Source: Norana najaformis | Lineage: Eukaryota > Annelida > Clitellata > Crassiclitellata > Hormogastridae | Reading direction: 5' to 3' | NCBI GenBank assembly: GCA_964023275.1 | Contig: OZ029917.1 | Span: forward strand, 29,030,005 to 29,094,004 | Length of the DNA stretch: 64,000 nt | Shown here: positions 21,005 to 31,619 of the stretch, piece by piece | How the letters are laid out: each line of letters begins with the position of its first letter | Numbering within the stretch: the first letter of the stretch is position 1 | The notes under the pieces: model-generated | Told to the model about the DNA's origin: nothing | What the model saw: only the letters and a program-made list of their open reading frames with translations | The model's database searches: none | Made by a program: the position numbers and the translations under genes

Positions 21005-22225
21005 GTAATTGTAATCTTGAGATTTCTATGGTGCCCAACGAAAACTAAGTCATGGGAACCAGCCTATTCTCAGGCACTCAGTCAAGACAAAATTAATAGG
21101 CAGAAGTGTTCAGTTCCAGGTAAAGATCCAGAAGATAGTCGGACTGCTATGGTGGATGATGCCTGAAATTGAAGTGAGAAGAGAGATAAGGGGAAGAGTA
21201 AGAATCAGGATAAGATTTTTGAAAAAGTAATGTTTTCAGTTTTGAGTGAAAGACCAGTGCAGAAATTGCAAGAGGTAAAGTGTTGGTGAGTTCATATGAT
21301 GGATCAGGTAATTGTCGTAATTCTGGTGGGAGTTTATTCCAGTGGAGATAGTAGGGTTGGGAGGACTGAAGTGTTTTATAGGGAAGTGATAGGACTTTGT
21401 ACTCTATTTGTTCATGTATTTTAAGCCAGTGAAGTGATTTGAGTTATATGATGGTGTTTGGGAGATTTGGTAACAGCATGAGAAAGAGCATTCTGGATGG
21501 CTTAAAGGCAGTTTATTTGAGTGGTATCTATATTGGGGAAAAGGGAATTGCAGTAGTCTAGTTTTGCATGGACTATGGTGGATGCAGTTTTGAAGTCAAG
21601 CACAGGGCGGATTCTATGAAGGTCGTGGATATGCATAAAGCAAGAGCAGGAAAGATGGGTGATATGATCAGAAACAGTGAGGTTTTTGTCAAATATTACA
21701 CCCATATTGGAGACAGGAGAATTGGTGTTAAAGGTGTTGGTGGAGGCAGAGTCCAGGCTGAGGGAGATGGAGGGGTCAGGAATTTGTTTGAGCTGGTCGC
21801 TTAGGCCAATAAGTATGAATTCAGTTTTAAATGGGTTCAGGCACAAGAGATTAGATGTCATACAGGAGGAGATTTGTTTAAACACACGAAGAAGATGATC
21901 TATAGACTTGTTGAAACAATTCAGAGAGAAAGAGATGAATAACTGGGTGTTGTCAGCATACAGGTGATGGTCAACTGAGGATGCTTTAATGAGTGTACAG
22001 AGTGGGGTAGTGTAGAGGATGATTGAACCTAAACTGGTTTTATCTGCTTGATTCTGAAAACTTCTAAAGTGTCTTTGTAATAATACACAAGAGATCGGTT
22101 GATGGTTGCAACTAAGTAAAATTGAAATGCTTGCAGAAATCCAGGGTAAAATCAAGCTGAAACACAAGGGAGGCATAAAGCAGCCTGTGGAGCAAATGCC
22201 TCCTGGAAAGAAGTTTCCACTCACA
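21005..22225 (-). mobile_element. CR1-like LINE, RT C-terminal part and 3' end
   Basis: The minus strand shows an open frame (21502-22224) covering the RT palm: LYTTPLCTLIKASSVDHHLY followed by ADN, that is YADD decayed to YADN, then PFKTEFILIGL, NMGVIFDKNLTVSDHIT and LDYCNSLF. It continues to a 3' end with the motif GTTGGGCACCATAG and a tail of ATTAC units (about 21008). The same 3' end recurs at 30650, 36310 and 49700. It lies in the first intron of the WD40 gene, antisense to it. Confidence 0.82.
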
Positions 22226-22393
22226 GTCTAAGGGCAAACACAGACTCTGCAAAACAAAAAACCAGAATAAAGTTTCAGTTTCTGGGGCAATAAACGGAAA
22301 AGTCACACATCAAGAACTGTACTTGTCTTTGACACAGTCAGGGTGGGGCAGTCAGAAGAACTAGTTAAGCAGAAGTGCGCAGATTAAGTATAA

Positions 22394-22972
22394 TGTGACG
22401 TTCTTCACCTTGTGCCTTTATTAGATGGGTTTCCGAGGTGTTGGTCCGACGATTTAAGTTTCACCAGGACAGCCATTACCAAAACCCCGCCTACAGTTAG
22501 TCCGCAAGGTAAGGCTTTTGGGGTCTTCAAGAGACTGAAGCAAAGCGAGTCAACCATTTATTATAAGAACAACAGTTATTGAAGTATGAAACTGAACTAC
22601 TGTTACATTTCTCTACTACGCCACTACAACGTCTACGCCACAAAACATTTGGCCTCTGTGTTCACTGTACTCTGCTACTACTACTTCCTTATTCTCTAAT
22701 CAATCCTTATATAGGCCACTAAGTGCTAAGGCTTAAGTGCCATTTGGGTCATTCAGTGCAAAGCCCTTAAAGCTTAAGTGGCAGTGGGGTCGCTCAGTGC
22801 AAAGCCCTTAAGGCTTAAGTGCCAGTTGGGTCACTCAGAGCAAAGCCCTTAAGTCTTAAGTGCCAATCAAGTCGCTCAGTGCAAAGCCCTTTTAAGGCTT
22901 AAGTTTAAGTTGGGTCGTTCAATGCAAAGCCCTTAAGACCTAAGTGCCAGTCAGGGGGTATATCACCACAAC
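22394..22972 (-). mobile_element. Possible solo LTR
   Basis: On the minus strand the segment begins TGTGGTGATATA and ends GAACGTCACA (TG...CA). It is preceded by GGTGTGGGGTGT, which could be a polypurine-like tract, and contains a TATA motif (about 22706). No target duplication was found, and no internal domain adjoins, so this is tentative. Confidence 0.35.
22730..22950. repeat. 41-bp tandem repeat, about 5.4 copies
   Basis: The unit starts GGCTTAAGTGCC, followed by GGGTC.CTCAGTGCAAAG and CCCTTAA. Copies differ by a few substitutions and a small insertion. It lies inside the possible LTR, paralleling the minisatellite inside the LTR at 15740. Confidence 0.92.
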
Positions 22973-23104
22973 ACCCCACACCAGAATAACTGAAAATAAC
23001 CTTTTCAGAACCAAATGTTAAGTATACAACCAATTATGGTATCACTTCCTGGCATAAAACCTCTGCTGACAAAATATTTCCTACGCATTAATAACTTGAT
23101 AACT

Positions 23105-24330
23105 TTCGACTGGGGCATGTGACCCTTCTTGCCCTCGTTGATATTAATGCTGCCTTTGACACTGTCAATCACAGTATTCTCTTGAAGCACCTTGAGAGGT
23201 CATTCGTCAACTCTGGCCCTGTTATCTCATGATTCTCCTCATTTCTATCAGGCCGATCTCAATCTGTCATTTTGGCTCTACATGCTCCAGGTGGTTCCCG
23301 GTAACAATGGGTCTTCTACAGGGCTCAGTCTTGGCTCCACTCCTTTTCATTCTCTATACATCTGACCTGAGTCTCATCCTGTCATCAATGGGGGTGGTGT
23401 CCCACCAATATGCTGACGACACCCAGGCTTACACCCATGGCCTGGCCGCTGAGGTCGTTTAACTGGTTCAGAGGGTACTTGAGGCATCGACTACACTTGA
23501 GGCTTGGCTGAAATCTAATCACCTTTGCCTAAATCCTAACAAGATCCAATTTATTTGGCAGTTCTGTCCAACTTTCAAAGATTGATAAGATGAGCTTTTC
23601 TTTATCTTTTCTTTTTCTCCTTTTCCTCTGCAGTACGTGACCTGGGAGTGACCAAGAGCTCACACTTTCGAAAGCACATAAAGAATGTCTGTTGCTCTTG
23701 CTTTCATCATCTGTGGCAAATTTGCACCATCCGACGCTCCCTCACGACCTAGGCCGCAACTACCCTGGTCCATGCATTCATCTGCTTGAGAATTGATTTT
23801 GGCAATGCCGTCCTCTTAGGCCTAGGATCCTCCTACACTGCACAACTCCAATCTGTCTTGAATGCTGCAGCTCGCCTGATTGGTGGCATTCCTAAGTTCA
23901 GCCACATTTCTGCATTTATGCTGGAACAATTGCATTGGCTCCCAATACGGGAGCGTATCCTCTAAAAAATCTTGACCCTCGTGCGAACTTTCTTGTTGGC
24001 TGTGCTCCGTAATATCTAAGTGAGCACTGCATCCCCTTTCTTCTATTACTGGCCGCAGACTACTGCGTTTGTCGGTTCAGGGTGATCTTGCCGTCCCTCT
24101 AGCTCGAACTGCCACCGCTCAGCACCGCAGCTTTGCTTTTGCTGGCTCTGATTCCTGGAATGAATTACCTGCCGATCTTCGACGGGAGCTTCTCTCCCTC
24201 TCCCCCTCTTCCATAAGCGTTTGAAGACCGTATTATTCCCCAGTTCTGGGATGGGCCGGGAGCGCCTCTGACGAGGCTACCTTGAAACGATGCTTTACAA
24301 ATTTACGATAACGATTACGACCATTATCGC
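23105..24330 (+). mobile_element. CR1-like LINE, RT and 3' end
   Basis: The plus strand reads VDINAAFDTVNHSILLKHL, then LLQGSVLAPLLFILYTSDLS and YADDTQAY (about 23410), then LGVTKSSHFRKH. The C-terminal domain follows (LNAAARLIGGIPKFSHIS near 23860), then FAFAGSDSWNELP, ending in AACGATTACGA-type tail repeats. RT catalytic residues are intact but the frame is broken at several points. Confidence 0.82.
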
Positions 24331-24338
24331 TGGATCGA

Positions 24339-24890
24339 CTATTCGACCGGTGAAACTGACACAAAATCTAACACAGTGACGTCTTCGGCACCATCGGGTC
24401 CTTCCTCAACGGCAGCAGGGGACCAGAGACGGGCTTCTGCCCTTTTCCGCACGCTTGTCGATCGATGGCCACGGTAAATAACTCGTATTACCCAATTGGG
24501 GCAATGGGGAAACCGTTCCGCCAAAGTCTCACGAAACCGGTCCCAATCGACTTGAAAGGCATGTAGGCGGGTATAGAAAGTGATCTGCTCCAAGTCATCT
24601 TCTGAAAACGGAAAAGTACCTGGGCTGCGCTCACGTTAACGCCGGCTCGGCGGTGTTGGTGCTCGGAGAGTCTGGCCGGCCATCTCGAGGCTGTTTGCAT
24701 CCGTCAGCGGCAGAAAGGACGGGTCCTTCTGCTGGTGCTTTCGCAAAGCCATTGACGTTAACGGGGAGACACTTGGGACAGAGGTGGCCGCGACAAGCGG
24801 AAAAGCAATGAGATCTTCTCGCTCAAGCAGGTCGGCAATACTGAGTACAATGACGGCAGAACTGTCTAACCTCCTTCGACCAGCCAAACC
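24339..24890 (-). pseudogene. Relative of the gypsy zinc-finger ORF (C-terminal half)
   Basis: The minus strand encodes DWDRFRETLAERFPHCPNW then VIRVIY, followed by an acidic end (EGPDGAEDVTVLDF). This matches the C-terminal block of the 17091-17951 ORF (FLETFTRRFPQLPEWAIR, acidic tail, VVMLD) in spacing and key residues: F, ET, RFP, P.W, IR, Y. Upstream frames (24636-24887) carry a serine/leucine-rich stretch without a zinc finger. Codon use is GC-richer than the surroundings, as for the other copy. It implies a family, not a one-off ORF. Confidence 0.5.
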
Positions 24891-25024
24891 CAGTCAGCTG
24901 CACGCCTCACTTGTCATCGAGTCTGTCAGATCCCTAAATGTCTTCCTGTCAAGCCGGTATGGCTGAGCCTCAAGAAATCTTCCCACAAGGATTTTGGCAA
25001 CAGCATTTGTTCGGTGCCATCTAC

Positions 25025-25345
25025 TGCCTTCCGGTAAGCCACATCACTTCGTAGATACAGGTTATATTGAGGAAAAGTGAATTGCAGTTGTCAAGTTTTG
25101 CATGGACGATGGATGTGGTAATATTAGATGCAGTTTTGAAGTCAAGCATAGGGTGGATTCTGCAGAGTTCATGGATATTCATGAAGCAAGAGTGGGGAAA
25201 ATGGGTGATGTTATCAGAAAAGGTGAGGTTTTGGTAAAATGTTAAAGCTAAATTGCGGATAGGAGAGTTAGTGTTAATGGTGTGAGTGGAGGCAGAGTCG
25301 AGGCTGAGGCAGATGGAAGGGTCAGCCATTTCAGGCTCTGACATT
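25025..25345 (-). mobile_element. CR1-like LINE fragment
   Basis: The minus strand reads DPSICLSLDSASTHTINTNS, then LALTFYQNLTFSDNITH and LDNCNSLF. This is the same segment and family as the LINE at 21502-22224, as an isolated short piece. Confidence 0.75.
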
Positions 25346-25389
25346 TCTTCAAGTTAGCCTTTAAAATGCCATTAAAAAGATAACTGCAA

Positions 25390-25632
25390 TTTCAAGATGA
25401 CTTAAGACTAGGGCATTTCCTCCTAATTGAAAATGGGGAGATACTGGAACTGTACAGTTGTGTACATAAGAAAGCTTATAAAGATTTACAGACTAATCTT
25501 GATCTAACCATAGAACAGAATACAGAGTTCATGCAGTTATTCAAAAAACATAAAGAAATTGCTTATATACATGATGAAAAAGATTTATTAAAACATGGGA
25601 TTCAAAGAACCAGTCAGATCTAAAGCATACTC
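25390..25632 (+). pseudogene. Ty3/gypsy pol, region before RT (first part)
   Basis: The plus strand reads NLDLTIEQNTEFMQLFKKHK, then DLLKHGIQRTSQI. This is the linker between protease and RT in gypsy elements (L...Q..E......D.F, then L..H.I.T). It stops at the TACTC target of the long-TIR element and continues at 28168. Confidence 0.6.
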
Positions 25633-28167
25633 GGTGGTATGTGCGGAGTCAAAAACTTCACTTTATCTGGGAGGTGCCCCTGGGCCTGCCGCGGCCCCAT
25701 GCCCCACAGATTGGAGGAAGCCACAAGGCAAGCCCCATTGCTAAAATGCATTGCCTTGTTCCAGGCTGACTCCCAGGGCCTTCCTCTGGTCAGAAATAGA
25801 GGGCCACCTCTGGTAATCGCGGCTGCCCTCCCTTTTCTATACCCCAAACCACCATCGCAGGCAGTGTGGAGTATATGAGGACTCAAAAATTTACCCAAAA
25901 AATCCAGAAGCCCCTGTTTGGCCACTGAGGCTCCCAGCTCCATCATTTATGTGGCCCCACACAAGCACATACTCCGCCAATAAAGTGTGCCGCTGGGCCA
26001 CCAACACCCCGCAGCAGGATCCAGAATTGCAAATTTTGTCATAGTCCAACTGAAGGCCCATGGGCCAAGGATCCAGATGTGCACATTTTGTGCATATGAC
26101 CAATGGCTGTACAAGCAGGATCTTCACCGAGTACCAATCATCAACCACTGAAAGCTTGTGTGTCCCTCATCTCAGCTTTTGCATGCTGAATGGCTCACAG
26201 TGTCATTTGCATAGGCCAATCCTTAATTTTTGCTTTTTCTGCATGTGCAGCTGCACCGGCTGTTCAACCCGGATGAGTTTGCAGCTGATTCAACAGGCAG
26301 CCATCGAAAAATGTGGGTCTTAGGTGTCCGGCGCTAGTCACGCCCGCTTGCCCACATATGGTTGTCCAACAAGAAAGGCGGCATCCAATTTCCATACCAC
26401 CCGAAGAGCAACATGGCCACTGAGTGCCGTGTGATCTTCGCTGATGTGGACGGCTTTAGCGGTACTGCAAGCCAAAGGTGGGCCATCCTAGTGCCACACG
26501 AGACTGGGACATCAAGCCCCTTGGGATCGAGGAAGTCGACGCTGAGAGCACATTTCACTGGAGAGCTCGACCAGCGGTTCCTGGACAACAACTGCGCTGC
26601 TGTGCAGTTCCAGACATACCACATGCATGGCTTTTTGGCAATGTCCACAGTGATCCCGAAGTAGGCCCCCCCTTATTTGGCTTCCCGATGACGTGAACAA
26701 AGTTGAACTGATGGCCACCTTATACCTGGTTGACGCAGTCATATTCATCCACTTGTTCGGGTCTTGTGTTTGGCAATTCAACAGAGTGGTGCAGTCGCAT
26801 CACCGGGTCTTTTGCAGCAACCCTTTTGTAGGCGTGCCCCTCAGCACAGTGGAAACTTCTTTGTGCAGCTGGCGTAGCTCCTTCGTCCTTATGGCTTGAT
26901 CCTTCCTCTATCCGGAGAGCACTGAGAACCGCCCACGAGCAACACCCTTCTGCATCCTGTATCCCTATATCCCTGAAGAGGAGGGCCTTTGGGTGTCATG
27001 CCAGGGCAGGTAGACCTTATGATCTAGCAGTCGCTCATAGCTTTGACACCATTGGCATCTTGTGGGCATACCTAAGGTAGCCCCTTCGCTTCTATAATAG
27101 GGTGTAATACCATAGCCCCCATGTCTCATCAGTCCATGCCTCGGGTGCTTCCACACATACTATTGCCCCTATGCAGCAGGTATTACCAGCGGCATGTATT
27201 GGAGCACGCCCATGATAAAGGCTTCCAGAAGTGCTTGGTATTGTACTGTCTGGTGGGCAGGCCTAACCTGGATGTGTATGCAGCAGAATTAGCAAATTTG
27301 CAGGAGTTTGGGTCAGTTGGGCACGATGTTGCCTACAGTGTTCAAAAATACAAGACTTACCAAAGATTCAAGACTTACCACAAAGCATTCGACTACCAAT
27401 CATCAACCACCTACAGCTCCTGTGTCCCTTCATCTCAGCTTTTGCATGCTCCTATTTGTATTACTTTAACCGAATATATTGCGTAATATGCCTATTTTTA
27501 GAGCAAGGGTGTCCCTTACAAAGAGTTACACTATGGGCGCAGCTACGTGGGCGCATACATCATACACATTTGCTTGCGTACTGATCTGCATACACATCCT
27601 GATTGAACAACTGGTGGAGCCACACACACACATCAGCCGCCTGGCAAGCATCCTGCTTGTACAGCCACAAGCCTGTGAGCCGTTGGCCACAGGCGCAGAA
27701 TGCGCTGATTTGGATCTTTGACCCATGGGCCCTCGCGTTGGACTATGGGAAAATTTGTGGTTTTGGAGCTGGCTGTGGGGTGTTGTTGGTCCAGCGGCAC
27801 ACTTTAGTGGCAGAGTATGTGCTTGTGGGGGTCGCATAAACAATGGACCTGGGAGCCTCGGCGGGCCAAATGGGGGCTTCTAGGGTCAGATTCTGCTGTT
27901 AAGTTTTTGACTATGCATATACTCCATACCGTATGCCATGGTGGGCTGGGGCATAGACAAGACAGGGCCAGCCGTACCTACCAGAGGCGGCCCTCTATTT
28001 CCGACCGGAGAAAGGCCCTGGGAGTCAGCCTGGAACAAGGCAGCGCACTTTAGCAATGGGGTGAGTCTTGTGGCTCCACCCACAGAATCTGTGAGGCTTG
28101 GGGCCATGGCTAGCCCATGGTCACCTCCCAGAAAAAGTGGTAAGTTTTTTACTCTGCATATACTACT
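25633..28167. mobile_element. 2.5-kb element with about 0.45-kb terminal inverted repeats
   Basis: The left arm (25633 to about 26110) and the right arm (about 27680-28167, inverted) are collinear along their whole length. Examples are the ends GGTGGTATGTGCGGAGT and AGTAGTATATGCAGAGT, then TTCCAGGCTGACTCCCAGGG in both, ACAAGCACATACTC in both and AAAGTGTGCCGCTGG in both. Each arm holds a second inner copy of its own terminus (about 25865 and 27920). TACTC flanks both sides (25628-25632, 28168-28172), consistent with a 5- to 6-bp duplication, and the gypsy pol reading continues across the insertion. Long TIRs, a duplication of about 6 bp and an AG start fit Polinton/Maverick-like termini, but no polymerase, integrase, ATPase or protease is present, so it would be a short derivative. 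Confidence 0.7.
26190..27395. other. Interior of the long-TIR element, unidentified coding remnants
   Basis: The central region is flanked by direct repeats of about 57 bp (26131-26188 and 27396-27450, sharing TACCAATCATCAACCAC and ATCTCAGCTTTTGCATGCT). Open frames of about 100 codons exist on both strands (for example 26362-26664 plus, 26512-26781 minus). None matches a family I know, so the strand of the original gene is undecided. Stops break every frame. Confidence 0.35.
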
Positions 28168-28260
28168 TACTCAACTCTGTATCATTTACAGAACGAAATT
28201 GATCATGAGATTGAGGCAATGCTTGAAAATGGAATAATTGAAATTGGCATAGATAAGGGG
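28168..28260 (+). pseudogene. Ty3/gypsy pol, start of RT (second part)
   Basis: Continues the gypsy reading after the long-TIR insert: YHLQNEIDHEIEAMLENGII. This is the E...ML..G.I block that precedes the RT active region. It is cut again at about 28258. Confidence 0.65.
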
Positions 28261-29235
28261 AAGTGAATGTTGCAGGTGTCAATGTCCAAAAGGTGGCAAA
28301 GAGGGTGGAAAAATTAAATTTAAAAAATATGTTTTTGTCATCTACGCCCAAAATTTCAATGGTGATCGCACAGAAGACAATGAGAGTTTGTCTCAAAGAT
28401 CCTAAGACTGTGTCGATACAATTCTCCGACTTGATAGGCCTGTACTGTATGTAAGCCCACTGAGTTTCAACTGTAGAGTTGAACTGACCCTGTCTTGCTC
28501 TCTCTTCCTGAAAGCCCCTGCACCCCGTAGCCTATTATATACAATTAAGCTTATTGTTCACCAATGTCAGAGTAGCCCTTTCTTTTCTCTATGCCCGATG
28601 CTCTTTCCCCATTCTTATGCCCCTCTCTCTGTCTGTCTTGTGGGATGAAATATTCCATATGTGAGATCAAAACGTCATCCCTCTCTGGATTAATAAAGAA
28701 GAAAATCTATCTTGCAATGACTAGATGTACGCTTGGTATAATTTTAAGGACCAAAGCACCAGGCTCTAGTATAAGGCATGAGGCTGTAGGCAGTCACCTT
28801 GCTGACGTTTCACCAAGGCCTGGACCAGCCTTAGGGGAAGTTCAATGAGGCAATGACACAGGTAGTGGCACTGAGTTATAAAGTTGTGGATAATTTGTAG
28901 GGTTAAATAATCTTTTTTTTTGTTCATCACTTAGTGCATATTGCTTGCTCTTATCAAAACTGAAGTGACAAAAACAAAGAGAAGTGCAGTTTAGGAAACT
29001 GTGAATGAAGGGTTAGAGTCCCTTTCCATCAGTTCCAGTGAAGCTCTGAAAGACTTTGCAGCTATCGAGGCTACAAAAGTTTAGTTTTGAGTTTATGGTA
29101 TCATAATATTATGTCATCGATTAATGTTCAACACATGATGTTTATCTAAATTGCTGTTTTCCATTAAAATTCAAGATTTCTGTTGGAAGGGGGACAATTG
29201 TTGTCACTTGCCATGGGCACTCAAATACATAGCTA
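28261..29235. other. About 1 kb between two halves of gypsy RT, unidentified
   Basis: The gypsy RT reading breaks after ENGIIEIGIDK and resumes with SSAFAAPLMVFKKLDGSNR near 29245, so this stretch is either inserted or replaced. No TIR, poly(A) tail or coding domain was recognised. Confidence 0.45.
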
Positions 29236-29870
29236 GCTATGCCACTGCTTATAAGATTCAGTTCAGCCTTTGCAGCACCTTTAATGGTTTTTAAGAAGTT
29301 GGATGGATCAAACAGACTCTGTTGCAATTATAAGTGGTTGAATAAGATTACAGTGATTGATCCTGAACCAGTAATGTCTATTAAGATGTATTTAATAAGC
29401 TAAGTGGGGGCCTAATCTACAGTAAATTTTATTTGGGTAAAGGATATTGGTAAGAACCCAAGGCAGAAGAATTGAAGGAATTAAACATTTGTTTTTGTGA
29501 GTGGTATGTTCCGATTGGTCAGTGGTGCTTCAAGCTATAATCCCTTTGATTAGAAAAATGTTATATGCAACAAGGAATTTTGCTACATAAATGTTGTTGT
29601 ACCTATTACAAATGGCTGGAATGGCACATTAGAACTTTTTACAGAATTATTTGAGAGGGTAAAAACACCCATTTAACACTGAAACCGAAGAAACATTTCT
29701 TGGGTATGGAAAAATTCACACAGTGTCAAAGAGGGCAATGTTAGTCCAAGTGTGGAATCAGCTGAAAGGTAAAAGACAAACTGTGTACCATACTGATCAT
29801 GGCAGAATTCTTCCATTCTGCATATCTTGTCTCGCATAGACCAATAATGTTTCATCTTTATCTTTTTACT
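29236..29870 (+). pseudogene. Ty3/gypsy RT (third part)
   Basis: The plus strand reads FAAPLMVFKKLDGSNRLCCN, then LNKITVIDPEPV (RT block 1-2), then with frameshifts remnants of block 3 (YSKFYLGKGYW) and, near 29600-29690, LELFTELFERVKTP and LTLKPKKHFLGM from the region after the active site. The catalytic YxDD box is not readable. Heavily decayed. Confidence 0.65.
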
Positions 29871-30459
29871 GTAATTCTTTGATTGCTAAAGCCTGTACTT
29901 CTGTGTACGATAGAGTCCTGGCATTCTAAGTTCCTAATATTGTGTTGTTCAATTTGGATTCCGTTTCTGTAGTGTTACCCACTGTGGTGTTAGAAGTAGA
30001 AAATAGTAGTATCTGTAGTTGTCACTGTTGCTATTGTCATCAAGTCTTTGTTGTTGTTTTTGTGTTCTTTCTTGTTTCTTGTTTTTTTTTTGTTTTTAAG
30101 TAGTACTTTAGAAATTTCTAGTTTTTAATTACAATTTATGAAATCAGTATATGCCTTGAACAACACCACTTACATCTGAAGGACACCTGTTAACAGACAC
30201 CTGTTTTAAGAGAGTATTGTGCCCCTTTATAAATTTATTGTTGCTTTTTTACTCTATGTTTCTAATATTTTTGAAGTTCTTTTCATTTGTTTTTGCCACA
30301 CATGTTCTCATAACAGTTTCTGATAGGTTGTAGTATGCAGCTGTCTTCATTTATGGTTTCTTTGTGAATATATTCCTGTTAAAATCACTTAAATTGCATG
30401 TTGCATGATAGTAATTAGTGCTGTTTAGATATATTTTCATACTCATTTGTATGTTGCAG

Positions 30460-30588
30460 GATCCTTGGATAGAACAGTGAAGCTGTGGTTCATGGAGGAT
30501 ATGAGTTTGATGTCCGTTGTTGATGACCATATTAGCTCCGGCATTATGTACCTGTCTATCTCAGTGGACAATACATTTCTTATTGCAG
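30460..30588 (+). CDS. WD40-repeat gene, exon B
   Basis: A 129-nt exon between acceptor TGTTGCAG and donor GTTAAG (phase 1 in and out). Joined to the last base of exon A it encodes GSLDRTVKLWFMEDMSLMSV, then DDHISSGIMYLSISVDNTFL and IA. GSLDRTVKLW is a textbook WD strand with the intact terminal W. The donor is less canonical (GTTAAG) but in correct phase. Confidence 0.88.
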
Positions 30589-30649
30589 GTTAAGAGTCTT
30601 TTTGTGTTCTTTCTCATTAAAATAAAGGAATAATACATTAAAGATTGAT

Positions 30650-30720
30650 ACAATCGTAATCGTAATTCTGAGATTTCTACAGGCCCAACGAAATTCGTAT
30701 CACTGGTGGCCACATGGAAA
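30650..30720 (-). mobile_element. CR1-like LINE 3'-end fragment
   Basis: Carries the same 3' end as 21005-21080: a tail of ATTACG units (30653-30668) and GTTGGGCCTGTAGAAATCTC on the minus strand. About 70 bp only. Confidence 0.55.
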
Positions 30721-31394
30721 TTGCATCATAACAAATAATTGCTAAGATGGTGGTAGTGGTAATGTTCATCACTTCATGGAGTGGAGTTATGCACACACCT
30801 ATTGTGGTAGTATGGCAACAAATAGCAATGCAAAAAGCTGCATAGAACACAGTGCTAATGACACATGTGAAACAGTAAGTATTCAATATTAATATACTGA
30901 TACTTTTTCAACCTAACTGCTGTAGTCAGAGATGTTAGTGTAACATTGTGCATTTTGGTGCTACAAGCAAAAAAGATTTTTCTGCTCAGAATGAAATTCT
31001 TAAAAAAATTTGATTTGATGCCAGTTAAAAACGTTTTTCAAGTTTTTTCCATTTTTGTACATTATTTGGTCATTCCAGCTAAACTAAGCTAATCCTGGCC
31101 ATCTCAGTAATTCCAAAAGGTTAACATAACTGTTACATTTAACAATATATTTATATTTTTTATTTGCATGTCACATTTTGTAAACAATAGAATGCATTAA
31201 CAGACTGGAGCACACATAGTAAATGAACAACAGTAAAATTAATAAGAATGAATGAAATCTTGGCAGTTAACAATGCACTTATCTTATTCTCATGCCAACA
31301 AAGAATAACTATACAACAACTATGAGCATTCCAAAATTGGCAAAAGGCAACACACAGATATTTGCTCACAGCTATCAAAAACCTGAATGTTAAA

Positions 31395-31555
31395 ACTGCA
31401 AAGTTTGTCTCTTCCGCAGTTTTGCAAGCGCCTGAAGTCTGTGTTATTTGCCAGTGGTCTCACTGGTTCGGGTCGGGAGCGCTTCTGATGAGTCTATTCT
31501 TGAAGTGGCGCTCTATAAATGTCAGATTACAATTACAATTACAATTACAAGTTAG
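31395..31555 (+). mobile_element. LINE 3'-end fragment with (ATTACA)n tail
   Basis: The plus strand has FCKRLKSVLF-like coding remnants, then GAGCGCTTCTGATGAG and GCGCTCTATAAATGTC, ending in ATTACAATTACAATTACAA (31534-31552). It is the short 3' end of a CR1-like LINE. Confidence 0.65.
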
Positions 31556-31619
31556 TTTCGCTCACACTCTCCATCACACTGGCACAATCCTGTGCAGAGT
31601 AAATTTGCTTTTACACAAT

